This document shows positions 1-5,737 of a stretch of DNA of 9,959 nucleotides, in pieces. Under the pieces are notes generated by a model. The model was not told the origin of the DNA and ran no database searches. It saw only the letters and a list, made by a program, of their open reading frames with translations. Positions within the stretch are counted from its first letter, which is position 1, and each line of letters starts with the position of its first letter. This stretch comes from Syntrophaceae bacterium UBA5744 (GTDB lineage: Bacteria; Desulfobacterota; Syntrophia; Syntrophales; UBA2192): assembly GCA_002419215.1 (NCBI GenBank), contig DIFQ01000071.1:1-9959 (forward strand), in the 5' to 3' direction. Made by a program: the position numbers and the translations under genes.

Positions 1-2
1 CC

Positions 3-107
3 CGCCGGGCGACGGGGCGCGGCCTCGCGCGGGGAGGCCTGTATTCAAGCCGCCTGCCCGAGTCGTTTCTCATCATCATGATTTCAGCGCAAGAAGGTGA
101 ACCATGA
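3..107 (+). CDS. C-terminal tail of an upstream gene (partial, uncertain)
   Basis: The reading frame beginning at base 3 is open from the window edge and ends with a TGA at 105-107. That stop overlaps the ATG of the next gene as ATGA. The overlap is a common sign of translational coupling in an operon, and this frame has mostly G or C at third positions over its first half. The visible tail is about 34 residues ending in SAQEGEP and matches nothing I recognise. The two other forward frames are also open at the edge and stop at 79-81 and 98-100, so the frame choice rests mainly on the ATGA overlap. The sequence left of the window would settle it. Confidence 0.35.
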   Translation, partial: RRATGRGLARGGLYSSRLPESFLIIMISAQEGEP

Positions 108-1381
108 AGATTCCGAAAAAAGTCAATATTTGCGAGTGCTGGGCGAGAGACGGCATCCAGGGGCATCCGCAGATCATCCCGACGGAAAAGAAGATAGAGA
201 TCATCAATCGGATGATCGACGTCGGGTTCAAGCGCATCGAGGTGACGTCCTTCTCTCATCCCAAGCTGGTCCCGCAGTTTGCCGATTGCCTGGACGTCTT
301 GAAGGGGATCAACCGGAAAAACGGCGATGTCGCCTTTATCGCCATCGTGCCGAACGAAAAGGCCCTGGACCGGCTGCTCGATGCATCCGAAAAGGGATAC
401 GGGGTTCACGAGATCACGGCGATCATTTCAGCCAGCGAGGATCATCTCCTTGCCAATCTCGAGATGACATTTGCGGAAGTGATGCCGGGACTGGCCAACA
501 TCGTGAAGAGGGCAAGAAAAAACGGGCTTGACGTAATCGGCTGCATCGGGACCTCGTTTGGCTGCCCTTTGGCCGGCGACGTGCCCATCGAGAAATTGAT
601 CGAATTGACGGACTGGTATCTTCAACAGGGCGCCACCTCGATCATGCTCGGCGATACAACGGGGGAAGCGAACCCAAGGCAGGTGAGGACCGTTTATCGC
701 CGCATGCGCGAATTGTTTCCCACGGTAGACTTCATCGGCCATTTCCACGACACCCGCGGGATGGGCCTGGCAAACACCTTTGCCGCCCTGGAGGAAGGCG
801 TCGTTTTTCATGATTGTTCGATCGGCGGCATGGGGGGGCAGCCGGCAACGCGCAGACCCAAATATCACAAGGGCTACACGGGGAATGCCTGCACGGAAGA
901 CATGCTCGGCATGATGACGGAAATGGGGATCGACACCGGCCTCGACATCCATCGCGTCCTGGAGCTGGCGCGGGACATCGAAACAGTCTGCGGCGGCAAT
1001 CTCCGCGGACAGGTGACCCGCAGCCGCCCGGTGCGGCACAGAAGCAAGAGCGTGCTGACCCTCGAAGGGCTGCACGTGGGCCGGGAGCTTCCCGCCGCCC
1101 TCGTTTCCGCCGGCCGCAGGATGTCTGCCGAGCCGATGGACCCGGAGGCCATCAAGGAATGGATCGTGCGGGATGCCCTGGAAAAGAACTGGCCGCTGCC
1201 GGAGCGCATGAAGATCAACACCGGGGCCCTCGAGACCAAAGGGGAGTTGGACAGGAAGACCGTTCTCGTCACGACGCTTTCCGTCCTGAACAAGGAGGGC
1301 GCAAAGGCCTGCCTGAACGTTCTCAGCCAGAAATCGAACGGCGACGTCTATCTCGACGGAACCGTAGAGCTCGAATTCTGA
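104..1381 (+). CDS. HMG-CoA lyase-like DRE-TIM metallolyase with C-terminal extension
   Basis: This protein of 425 aa belongs to the HMG-CoA lyase branch of the pyruvate-carboxyltransferase-like TIM barrels, which cleave 3-hydroxyacyl-CoAs by a metal-dependent retro-aldol reaction. Visible signatures are the N-terminal RDG motif (Arg15, Asp16), the metal-binding GHFHD motif (His213, His215) and the G-loop with Asn261 in TGNACTED. In characterised HMG-CoA lyases the loop reads GGCPYA and its Cys is catalytic. Here it reads GGQPAT, with Gln246, and the stretch to the conserved Asn is about six residues longer. The barrel should end near residue 300. The remaining roughly 125 residues, including LSVLNKEGAKACLNVL, exceed the usual length of about 300 aa and have no function I can name. 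The start is supported by a purine-rich AAGAAGGTGA at 91-100. A MaoC gene follows 14 nt downstream, implying one transcript. The fold is secure. The exact substrate is not, and a true HMG-CoA lyase role is doubtful because of the missing Cys. Confidence 0.85.
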   Translation: MKIPKKVNICECWARDGIQGHPQIIPTEKKIEIINRMIDVGFKRIEVTSFSHPKLVPQFADCLDVLKGINRKNGDVAFIAIVPNEKALDRLLDASEKGYGVHEITAIISASEDHLLANLEMTFAEVMPGLANIVKRARKNGLDVIGCIGTSFGCPLAGDVPIEKLIELTDWYLQQGATSIMLGDTTGEANPRQVRTVYRRMRELFPTVDFIGHFHDTRGMGLANTFAALEEGVVFHDCSIGGMGGQPATRRPKYHKGYTGNACTEDMLGMMTEMGIDTGLDIHRVLELARDIETVCGGNLRGQVTRSRPVRHRSKSVLTLEGLHVGRELPAALVSAGRRMSAEPMDPEAIKEWIVRDALEKNWPLPERMKINTGALETKGELDRKTVLVTTLSVLNKEGAKACLNVLSQKSNGDVYLDGTVELEF

Positions 1382-1395
1382 AAGGGCGGTGGCAT

Positions 1396-1815
1396 ATGGA
1401 AAAACCGGAACTCGTCTTCTCCGATCTGGGCGTCGGGAAAAAATTCAGAACCCTCACGTATCCGGTCACCATGGATCTCGTACGGACATTCATCGAAGTC
1501 GTGGGGGACGATAACCCCTTGTACGAAAAAGGATTGCGAGACGGCGCAATCGCTCCTCCCGGTCTTGCGGCAATCTACGCGCGGCTCTCCTACCTCCAGG
1601 ATCATGTCATGCCGGCGGGAGGTGTCCTGGCGAAGCAGGAATTCGAGTTCGCGGCCCCGATTCGTGTGGGAGATACCTTGACGGTGAACGCCGAGGTCGT
1701 CGAGAGTTATGTGGATGAAAAGGCCAGGAAGAGAGTGACGCAGTTGATTCATGCGAGAAATCAAAGGCGCGAAGTGGTCACGACCATACGCCTTTCCGTC
1801 ATATGGCCCAAGTAA
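1396..1815 (+). CDS. MaoC-like hotdog subunit, probably the non-catalytic half of an enoyl-CoA hydratase
   Basis: This 139-aa single hotdog domain resembles the N-terminal (FAS1-dehydratase-like) half of MaoC-family hydratases. Visible features are FIEVVGDDNPLYEKG (residues 32-46), the AIAPPGLAAIY segment that forms the central helix (51-61), and the late strand motif APIRVGDTLTVNAEV. The position where catalytic (R)-hydratases carry His (xNPxH) holds Tyr43 or Glu44, so this chain probably does not do the chemistry alone. The gene lies 14 nt after the lyase gene and 11 nt before a second MaoC gene that keeps the Asp/His pair. This matches the known arrangement in which a structural and a catalytic hotdog chain form a heterodimer. 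The ATG follows a weak, G-rich Shine-Dalgarno (AAAGGGCGGTGG). It could instead be an acyl-thioester-binding regulatory subunit. Confidence 0.82.
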   Translation: MEKPELVFSDLGVGKKFRTLTYPVTMDLVRTFIEVVGDDNPLYEKGLRDGAIAPPGLAAIYARLSYLQDHVMPAGGVLAKQEFEFAAPIRVGDTLTVNAEVVESYVDEKARKRVTQLIHARNQRREVVTTIRLSVIWPK

Positions 1816-1826
1816 AGGAGTGAAAC

Positions 1827-2249
1827 ATGCTGGCACACGTCAATGTCGGGGGCAACCTGCCGAGCGTGGAGAAGGTGATCAGCCAGGAACGGATCAACCG
1901 GTGGGCGGAACTTTCAGGCGATTTCAATCTGCTGCACGTGGATCCTGCCTATGCCGCGAAAACCCCCTTCAAGGGAACCATCGCCCACGGCCCGATGTCC
2001 CTGGCATTCTTGAATGAGCTGATGATGAAGTGTTTTGAAACGGATTGGTTGAACGGGGGGATCCTTGCGGATGTCCGCTTCGTATCGCCCATTCGCCCGG
2101 GAGACCGGATAACCGTGAAAGGATTCATCACGGCGATCTCCAACCGGCATGATCGGCACTATGCGGAGTGCGAGTTGTTCGTGGAGAAGCAGGACGGGAC
2201 GAAGGCCGTCATCGGGCGGGGCATCTCTCCGATGCGGATCAGTGGATAG
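1827..2249 (+). CDS. MaoC-like (R)-specific enoyl-CoA hydratase, catalytic subunit
   Basis: This 140-aa hotdog protein has the full hydratase-2 signature. SGDFNLLHVDPAYA (residues 30-43) places the catalytic Asp32 and His37, followed by FKGTIAHGPMS (48-58). The family reversibly adds water across a 2-enoyl-CoA double bond to give a 3-hydroxyacyl-CoA. The motif RFVSPIRPGDRITVKG near the middle is the usual post-helix strand. A strong Shine-Dalgarno, AAAGGAG at 1814-1820, overlaps the stop codon of the preceding gene, so the two MaoC genes are translationally linked and probably make a heteromer. In this cluster it would hydrate an unsaturated CoA ester before cleavage by the lyase. In itaconate degradation, MaoC-type itaconyl-CoA hydratase does this. 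The substrate here is inferred, not shown. Confidence 0.88.
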   Translation: MLAHVNVGGNLPSVEKVISQERINRWAELSGDFNLLHVDPAYAAKTPFKGTIAHGPMSLAFLNELMMKCFETDWLNGGILADVRFVSPIRPGDRITVKGFITAISNRHDRHYAECELFVEKQDGTKAVIGRGISPMRISG

Positions 2250-2291
2250 CCGGATGAACCGTGAAAAAGGACATGGCGGGGGTGCAGCGTA

Positions 2292-3545
2292 ATGAAAATC
2301 GTGCCCGCGGAAAAGGCCGTCGGCCTCATTGAATCGAAACAGCGGATCGTGCTTCCCCTCTGCTGCGGTCTGCCCCAGACCCTGGTGGAGGCGCTGGTCC
2401 GGGATCATGCGCGATTGACGGATGTCGAGATCGTCAGCGGCCTCCAGATTCAATACCCCTTTCTGGAGAAAGGGTTGGAGCGATCCTTTTCCTACAGGAC
2501 GTGGCAGTGCGCCCCGCAGATACGGGGCCATTTAAAAAAGGGAACCGTGAAATACATCCCGATGCGGCAGGGGGACGCCGTTCGTGTATTCTCGAAAAAC
2601 GGGATCTGGCCGATCGATGCGGCCATGATACAGGTCTCACCTCCCGACAAGAACGGCTACTGCAGCCTGGGGGTTTCGATCGGGCATACCCTTCCCCTGG
2701 CGCGCCAGGCGAAGACGGTCATTGCCGAAGTCAATCCGCAGATGCCCCGCGTGCTGGGCAGGGGTTTCATCCACGTCTCCGAAATCGACTGCGCCGTGGA
2801 AACCGACCGGCCGCTTCTGGAGTACACGTCGTCGGGAAAGCAGGAAGAGCGCGAGGTGACGATCGGGAAATATGTCGCCGATCTGATCGAGGACGGCTCG
2901 ACGCTCCAGATCGGCATCGGGGCCATCCCGGATGCCGTTTTGAATTATCTGTTGAAGAAGAAAGACCTTCGCTTCTATGGGATGGGGATCGACCGATTCG
3001 TCGACCTTGTCGACGCGGGAGCCGTAGAAAAGAAAAAAATGCCGAATATCGTCGTCACGGAAATTCTCGGCACAAAAAAAATATTTACATTCGTGCACGA
3101 CAATCCGATGGTCGAGGGGAGAGCCCTGCCGGAAACCATCAACTCGAGGGTGGCCGGAAAGATATCCAAGTTCTGCTCCCTGTTGTCCGCCATCGAGATC
3201 GATCTCACGGGCCAGGTGAATTCGGAAACGGTGCGGGGCTCCCAGATCAGCGCGATAGGCGGAAGCTTCGATTTTCTCCAGGGGGCCCTGTTTTCAGAAG
3301 GGGGAAAATCCGTCATCGCGATGACCTCCACCACGCCGGATGACCAGTTTTCGAGGATCGTGCCGCAGCTGCCGTTGGGCTCCGCCGTGACCATCCCGCG
3401 CCATTCCGTCGATTATATCGTGACGGAGTATGGAGTCGCCCGGATACAGGGAAAGTCTCTCCGCGAACGGGCAGGCATGCTTGTCGATATTGCGCATCCC
3501 AAATTCAGAGACACGCTCAGGGCGGAGATGAACACCCTGTACTGA
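2292..3545 (+). CDS. Family I CoA-transferase / acetyl-CoA hydrolase family protein (4-hydroxybutyrate CoA-transferase-like)
   Basis: This 417-aa protein covers both domains of the acetyl-CoA hydrolase/transferase family and is about normal length for 4-hydroxybutyrate CoA-transferases. Recognisable blocks are VSPPDKNGYCSLGVSI (115-130), the CoA-site GIGAIPDAVL (208-217), NPMVEGR (271-277), IEIDLTGQVNSE (301-312), GGSFDF (323-328) and VDYIVTEYGVARIQGKSLRERA (373-394). Family members move CoA between carboxylic acids through a glutamyl thioester. In characterised members that Glu lies in an H-(S/T)-E-M motif just after the GIGAIPDAVL block. Here the aligned segment is FYGMGID (228-234), with no Glu, so the mechanism or donor may differ. 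The ATG overlaps an upstream TAA as TAATG and lacks a strong Shine-Dalgarno; a G-rich GGCGGGGGTG lies just before it. The gene lies 42 nt after the MaoC pair, in the same apparent operon, where it could activate the pathway acid to its CoA ester. Confidence 0.87.
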   Translation: MKIVPAEKAVGLIESKQRIVLPLCCGLPQTLVEALVRDHARLTDVEIVSGLQIQYPFLEKGLERSFSYRTWQCAPQIRGHLKKGTVKYIPMRQGDAVRVFSKNGIWPIDAAMIQVSPPDKNGYCSLGVSIGHTLPLARQAKTVIAEVNPQMPRVLGRGFIHVSEIDCAVETDRPLLEYTSSGKQEEREVTIGKYVADLIEDGSTLQIGIGAIPDAVLNYLLKKKDLRFYGMGIDRFVDLVDAGAVEKKKMPNIVVTEILGTKKIFTFVHDNPMVEGRALPETINSRVAGKISKFCSLLSAIEIDLTGQVNSETVRGSQISAIGGSFDFLQGALFSEGGKSVIAMTSTTPDDQFSRIVPQLPLGSAVTIPRHSVDYIVTEYGVARIQGKSLRERAGMLVDIAHPKFRDTLRAEMNTLY

Positions 3546-3685
3546 CGGCTCGAACTCTCCGGCAGGGGAAAATCCATACACCGCGATACAAGGAAACGGC
3601 GATGGCCCGTCACGGTACAGGCTGTTTCATTTATTCATGGCATTGACTGATCGCAAGCACGGAAGGATTGAAAGGAGATCGAGGA
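3546..3685. other. 140-bp gap between CoA-transferase and carboxyltransferase genes
   Basis: I see no gene, convincing intrinsic terminator or repeat here. A TTGACT at 3643-3648 could be a -35 element, but the matching -10 position 17 nt later reads GATTGA, which is poor. Transcription from the upstream cluster may simply read through, or the carboxyltransferase may have its own promoter that I cannot identify. Confidence 0.4.
3671..3677 (+). promoter_or_regulatory. Shine-Dalgarno that sets the carboxyltransferase start
   Basis: AAAGGAG lies eight bases upstream of the ATG at 3686. A longer reading frame could begin at a TTG at 3668, but that codon lies before this site and has no comparable ribosome binding site. 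The ATG at 3686 is therefore the better start. Confidence 0.8.
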
Positions 3686-5329
3686 ATGACGGAGACGCCC
3701 GGGAAGGGATCGACCCGCCGCCAGAAAAAAGAACAGGAATACCGGGAGAACCGGGAACACTGGCTGGCCGAAGAGCGGAAGATCAGCGATTTGTGGGAAA
3801 GGGCGTACAACCCGGGAGGCCAGGTCCAGAACGACAGGCTGGCCCTGCAGGGCAAGAAACCCCCTCGCCGGCTCATCGGGCAGCTGATCGACCCGGGCAC
3901 GGAGTTTTTCGAGCTGAGCCGAGGCGCCGGGTTCGGGATCGGCTACGAGGGCGTGAACGACGTCCCCTCCGCCGGGCTCGTGACGGGGATCGGCAAGATC
4001 CACGGCAACTGGGTCATGATCCTCGCCAACGACAGCCGCGTGAGCGCCGGGGCCTATTACCCCATCAGCTGCAAGAAGCACCTGCGGGCCCAGGAGATCG
4101 CCGAGCGGTGCGGCCTGAACTTCGTCTACATCGCCGATTCGGCGGGAGCCTACCTGCCGCTGCAGGACCGGATTTTCCCGGGACGGAACCAGTTCGGCCA
4201 CTTCTTCTACAACATGTGCCGGATGTCGGCGAAGGGGCTCAAGCAGTACACGCTCAGCACGGGGGGAAACACGGCCGGGGGGGCCTACATCGTCTACCTG
4301 GCCTGCGAGTCCATCATGATCGACGGGATGTCCTACTCCTTCCTGGGCGGGCCGCCCATGGTGAAATCCGCCATCGGGGAGACGGTGAGCATGGAGGACC
4401 TGGGTGGAGCGAGGGTCCACACCCACATCTCCGGCGGGGCCGATCACTTCGTGAAGTCCCAGGACGACGGGATCGAGAAGCTCCGGGAGCTCCTGGCCTT
4501 CGACCCGAAGCAGACGCTGTGCTGCGAGCGCCGCAAGCCTGTCGATCCGAAAGTCCCGGCCGATCACCTGTACTCGGTTCTTCCGAAAGAGACCGCCCGG
4601 GGCATCAACGTCCGCGAGGTGCTCGCCTGCATCGCCGACGACAGCTACTTCAGCGAGTACAAGCGCCAGCACAACATCGGGCGGGGCGACAACGTCGTCT
4701 GCGGGAAAATCCACCTCAAGGGGATCCCCGTCGGCGTCATCGCCAGCAACAACAACGGCGTCATCTTCGTGGACTCGGCCCGCAAGGCCATCGAATGGGT
4801 CATCCGCTGCTCCACGATGAAGATCCCCCTTCTGTACATCCAGAACTCCCCCGGCTACATGGTGGGAACGGCCGAGGAGTACGCCGGCATCGGCAAGTAC
4901 GGCTCCGGCATGGTCAGGGCCGTCGCCTGCACGGAGGTCCCGCGGATCCAGTGGATCATCGGTCCGGACCACGGCGCCGCGAATTTCGGCATGAGCGGCA
5001 GGACCTTCGACCCGCTGTTCATCTTTGCCACCATGCGGGCGAGGACGTCGGTCATGTCCGGCGAGACGGCGGGCTTCATCCTCACGAGCCTCGAGCGCGT
5101 CAACCGCAAGAAGCGGGGCCAGGAGATGGACGAGGAGGCGGCACAAAAATTCCAGCAGGGGATGGTCGACAAGTACAACCGCGAGGCGCACCCCTTCTAC
5201 ATGGAGGCGCGGCTCTTCAACGACGGGACGCTCCCGCTGAAGGACTGCCGCAACGCCCTGGCCCTGGGTTTCGAGGTCGCCCTCCTGCAGCCGATCAGGG
5301 AGTCCAACTTCGGGAACTTCAAGTTCTGA
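3686..5329 (+). CDS. Acyl-CoA carboxyltransferase beta subunit, MccB-like (biotin-dependent)
   Basis: This 547-aa protein aligns along its whole length with the beta subunit of 3-methylcrotonyl-CoA carboxylase and related carboxyltransferases. Seen in order are the N-terminal crotonase-fold domain with LANDSRVSAGAYYPIS (113-128), DSAGAYLPLQDRIFPGR (151-167), the oxyanion-hole TAGGAY (196-201) and GGPPMVKSAIGE (221-232), then the C-terminal domain with IQNSPGYMVG (385-394) and HGAANFGMSGR (429-439). The end, NFGNFKF, matches the MccB-type C terminus. Such subunits transfer CO2 between carboxybiotin and an acyl-CoA. No biotin carboxylase or biotin carrier gene is in the window, so the partners lie elsewhere. 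The enzyme could work as a carboxylase or, in an anaerobe, within a decarboxylase. Third codon positions look markedly richer in G and C than in the upstream cluster, so it may be a highly expressed or separately acquired gene. With the adjoining hydratase and lyase it recalls the methylcrotonyl-CoA to HMG-CoA steps of leucine breakdown. Confidence 0.88.
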   Translation: MTETPGKGSTRRQKKEQEYRENREHWLAEERKISDLWERAYNPGGQVQNDRLALQGKKPPRRLIGQLIDPGTEFFELSRGAGFGIGYEGVNDVPSAGLVTGIGKIHGNWVMILANDSRVSAGAYYPISCKKHLRAQEIAERCGLNFVYIADSAGAYLPLQDRIFPGRNQFGHFFYNMCRMSAKGLKQYTLSTGGNTAGGAYIVYLACESIMIDGMSYSFLGGPPMVKSAIGETVSMEDLGGARVHTHISGGADHFVKSQDDGIEKLRELLAFDPKQTLCCERRKPVDPKVPADHLYSVLPKETARGINVREVLACIADDSYFSEYKRQHNIGRGDNVVCGKIHLKGIPVGVIASNNNGVIFVDSARKAIEWVIRCSTMKIPLLYIQNSPGYMVGTAEEYAGIGKYGSGMVRAVACTEVPRIQWIIGPDHGAANFGMSGRTFDPLFIFATMRARTSVMSGETAGFILTSLERVNRKKRGQEMDEEAAQKFQQGMVDKYNREAHPFYMEARLFNDGTLPLKDCRNALALGFEVALLQPIRESNFGNFKF

Positions 5330-5336
5330 GGCCACG

Positions 5337-5365
5337 GGGAAAAGGAGGACTGTCCCCCTTTTTCC
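5337..5365. terminator. Near-perfect palindrome just after the carboxyltransferase gene
   Basis: A 14-nt left arm (5337-5350) and a 14-nt right arm (5352-5365) pair around a single central T, with one G-T wobble and one A-C mismatch. The right arm contains CCCCCTTTTT. It starts eight bases after the stop codon. It may act as a + strand terminator through the T run, although such a tight loop would open by several bases. It could also be a dispersed GGAC-GTCC type palindromic repeat. Confidence 0.5.
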
Positions 5366-5381
5366 TGCGTCGTCAACAAAC

Positions 5382-5414
5382 AAACGGCATGGACCTGGTG
5401 GATCCATGCCGTTT
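5382..5414 (-). terminator. Perfect 12-bp hairpin, probable second terminator of the tRNA transcript
   Basis: The arms AAACGGCATGGA (5382-5393) and TCCATGCCGTTT (5403-5414) are perfectly complementary with a 9-nt loop. Read on the - strand the stem is followed by a T-rich stretch, TTTGTTTGTTG. This suits a backup terminator downstream of the tRNA gene. It could also serve the converging carboxyltransferase transcript, but the + strand side is less T-rich. Confidence 0.55.
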
Positions 5415-5420
5415 CGGTTT

Positions 5421-5465
5421 CACAAAAATGAAAGGGCTGCAAATGACTGGCATCTGCAACCCTTT
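5421..5465 (-). terminator. Intrinsic terminator of the tRNA-Arg gene
   Basis: Arms at 5431-5445 and 5451-5465 form a 15-bp stem with a 5-nt loop. On the - strand all pairs form, two of them as G-U wobbles. On the + strand the same two positions become A-C mismatches, so the RNA hairpin is meant for the - strand. It is followed on that strand by CATTTTTGTG, a typical U tract, and starts eight bases after the tRNA CCA end. Confidence 0.75.
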
Positions 5466-5473
5466 GAAATATT

Positions 5474-5550
5474 TGGTGCCCCCTCCGTGACTCGAACACG
5501 GGGCACACGGATTAGGAATCCGTTGCTCTATCCACCTGAGCTAAGGGGGC
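5474..5550 (-). tRNA. tRNA-Arg (anticodon CCT)
   Basis: The 77-nt - strand sequence folds as a full cloverleaf. It has a perfect 7-bp acceptor stem (GCCCCCT with AGGGGGC), a D arm GCTC/GAGC with an AGGTGGATA loop, and an anticodon stem ACGGA/TCCGT with loop TTCCTAA. A 5-nt variable loop is followed by a T arm CCGTG/CACGG with loop TTCGAGT, discriminator A and an encoded CCA. The anticodon CCT reads the rare arginine codon AGG. The gene stands alone, faces the carboxyltransferase gene and is followed by a terminator hairpin. A composite repeat lies about 30 bp upstream, within or near where its promoter should be; I could not identify the promoter. Confidence 0.96.
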
Positions 5551-5582
5551 GCTTTCTAAACTGAAAGGAACAGGATCATTTA

Positions 5583-5680
5583 CCCTCACCCCGACCTCGT
5601 TCGACATCCTTCGACAGGCTCAGAACTGGTGCTCACGACCCTGAGCGTATCGAAGGGCTCTCCCCTCAAGGGAGAGGGAG
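5583..5680. repeat. Dispersed palindromic repeat (family R1), interrupted by a second repeat
   Basis: The outer parts, CCCTCACCCCGACC (5583-5596) and the 23-nt piece at 5658-5680 with the hairpin CTCTCCC/GGGAGAG, are identical to a continuous copy at 7748-7784. Between them lie 61 extra bases, described separately. A third, partial copy is at 9937-9952. The copy sits between the tRNA gene and the thioesterase-like gene. Confidence 0.8.
5597..5657. repeat. Inverted-repeat element (family R2) inserted inside the R1 copy
   Basis: The insert contains the imperfect inverted repeat CCTTCGACAGGCTCAG (5608-5623) and CTGAGCGTATCGAAGG (5641-5656), which pair at 14 of 16 positions. This resembles the CCTTCGACAGGCTCAG-type repeats found scattered in many bacterial genomes. 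The flanking R1 halves rejoin exactly when it is removed. No clear target duplication is visible. Confidence 0.72.
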
Positions 5681-5737
5681 ATCAAGGACAAGGGCGTCCC
5701 GAGTGAACGAGGAAATTAACACGATCGCCCGGGGCTG

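Noticed and set aside
2254..2292. A 12-codon open frame (MNREKGHGGGAA) overlapping the CoA-transferase start as TAATG
   Set aside because: There is no good ribosome binding site and no known leader peptide pattern. It may still help translational coupling, but nothing supports it as a gene.
3643..3671. Possible sigma-70 promoter in front of the carboxyltransferase gene
   Set aside because: TTGACT is a fair -35 box but the -10 position reads GATTGA and overlaps the ribosome binding site region.
3635..5407. A 590-codon open frame on the - strand and a 617-codon frame on the + strand (3637-5490) overlapping the carboxyltransferase gene
   Set aside because: Both are by-products of the very high third-position GC of the carboxyltransferase gene. 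Their translations are low-complexity, rich in Arg, Pro, Gly, Asp and Val, with no domain, while the frame at 3686-5329 matches MccB throughout.
5474..5680. tRNA gene next to repeats as a possible integration site of a genomic island
   Set aside because: There is no integrase gene and no duplicated tRNA 3-prime end in the window; the repeats are small palindromic elements.
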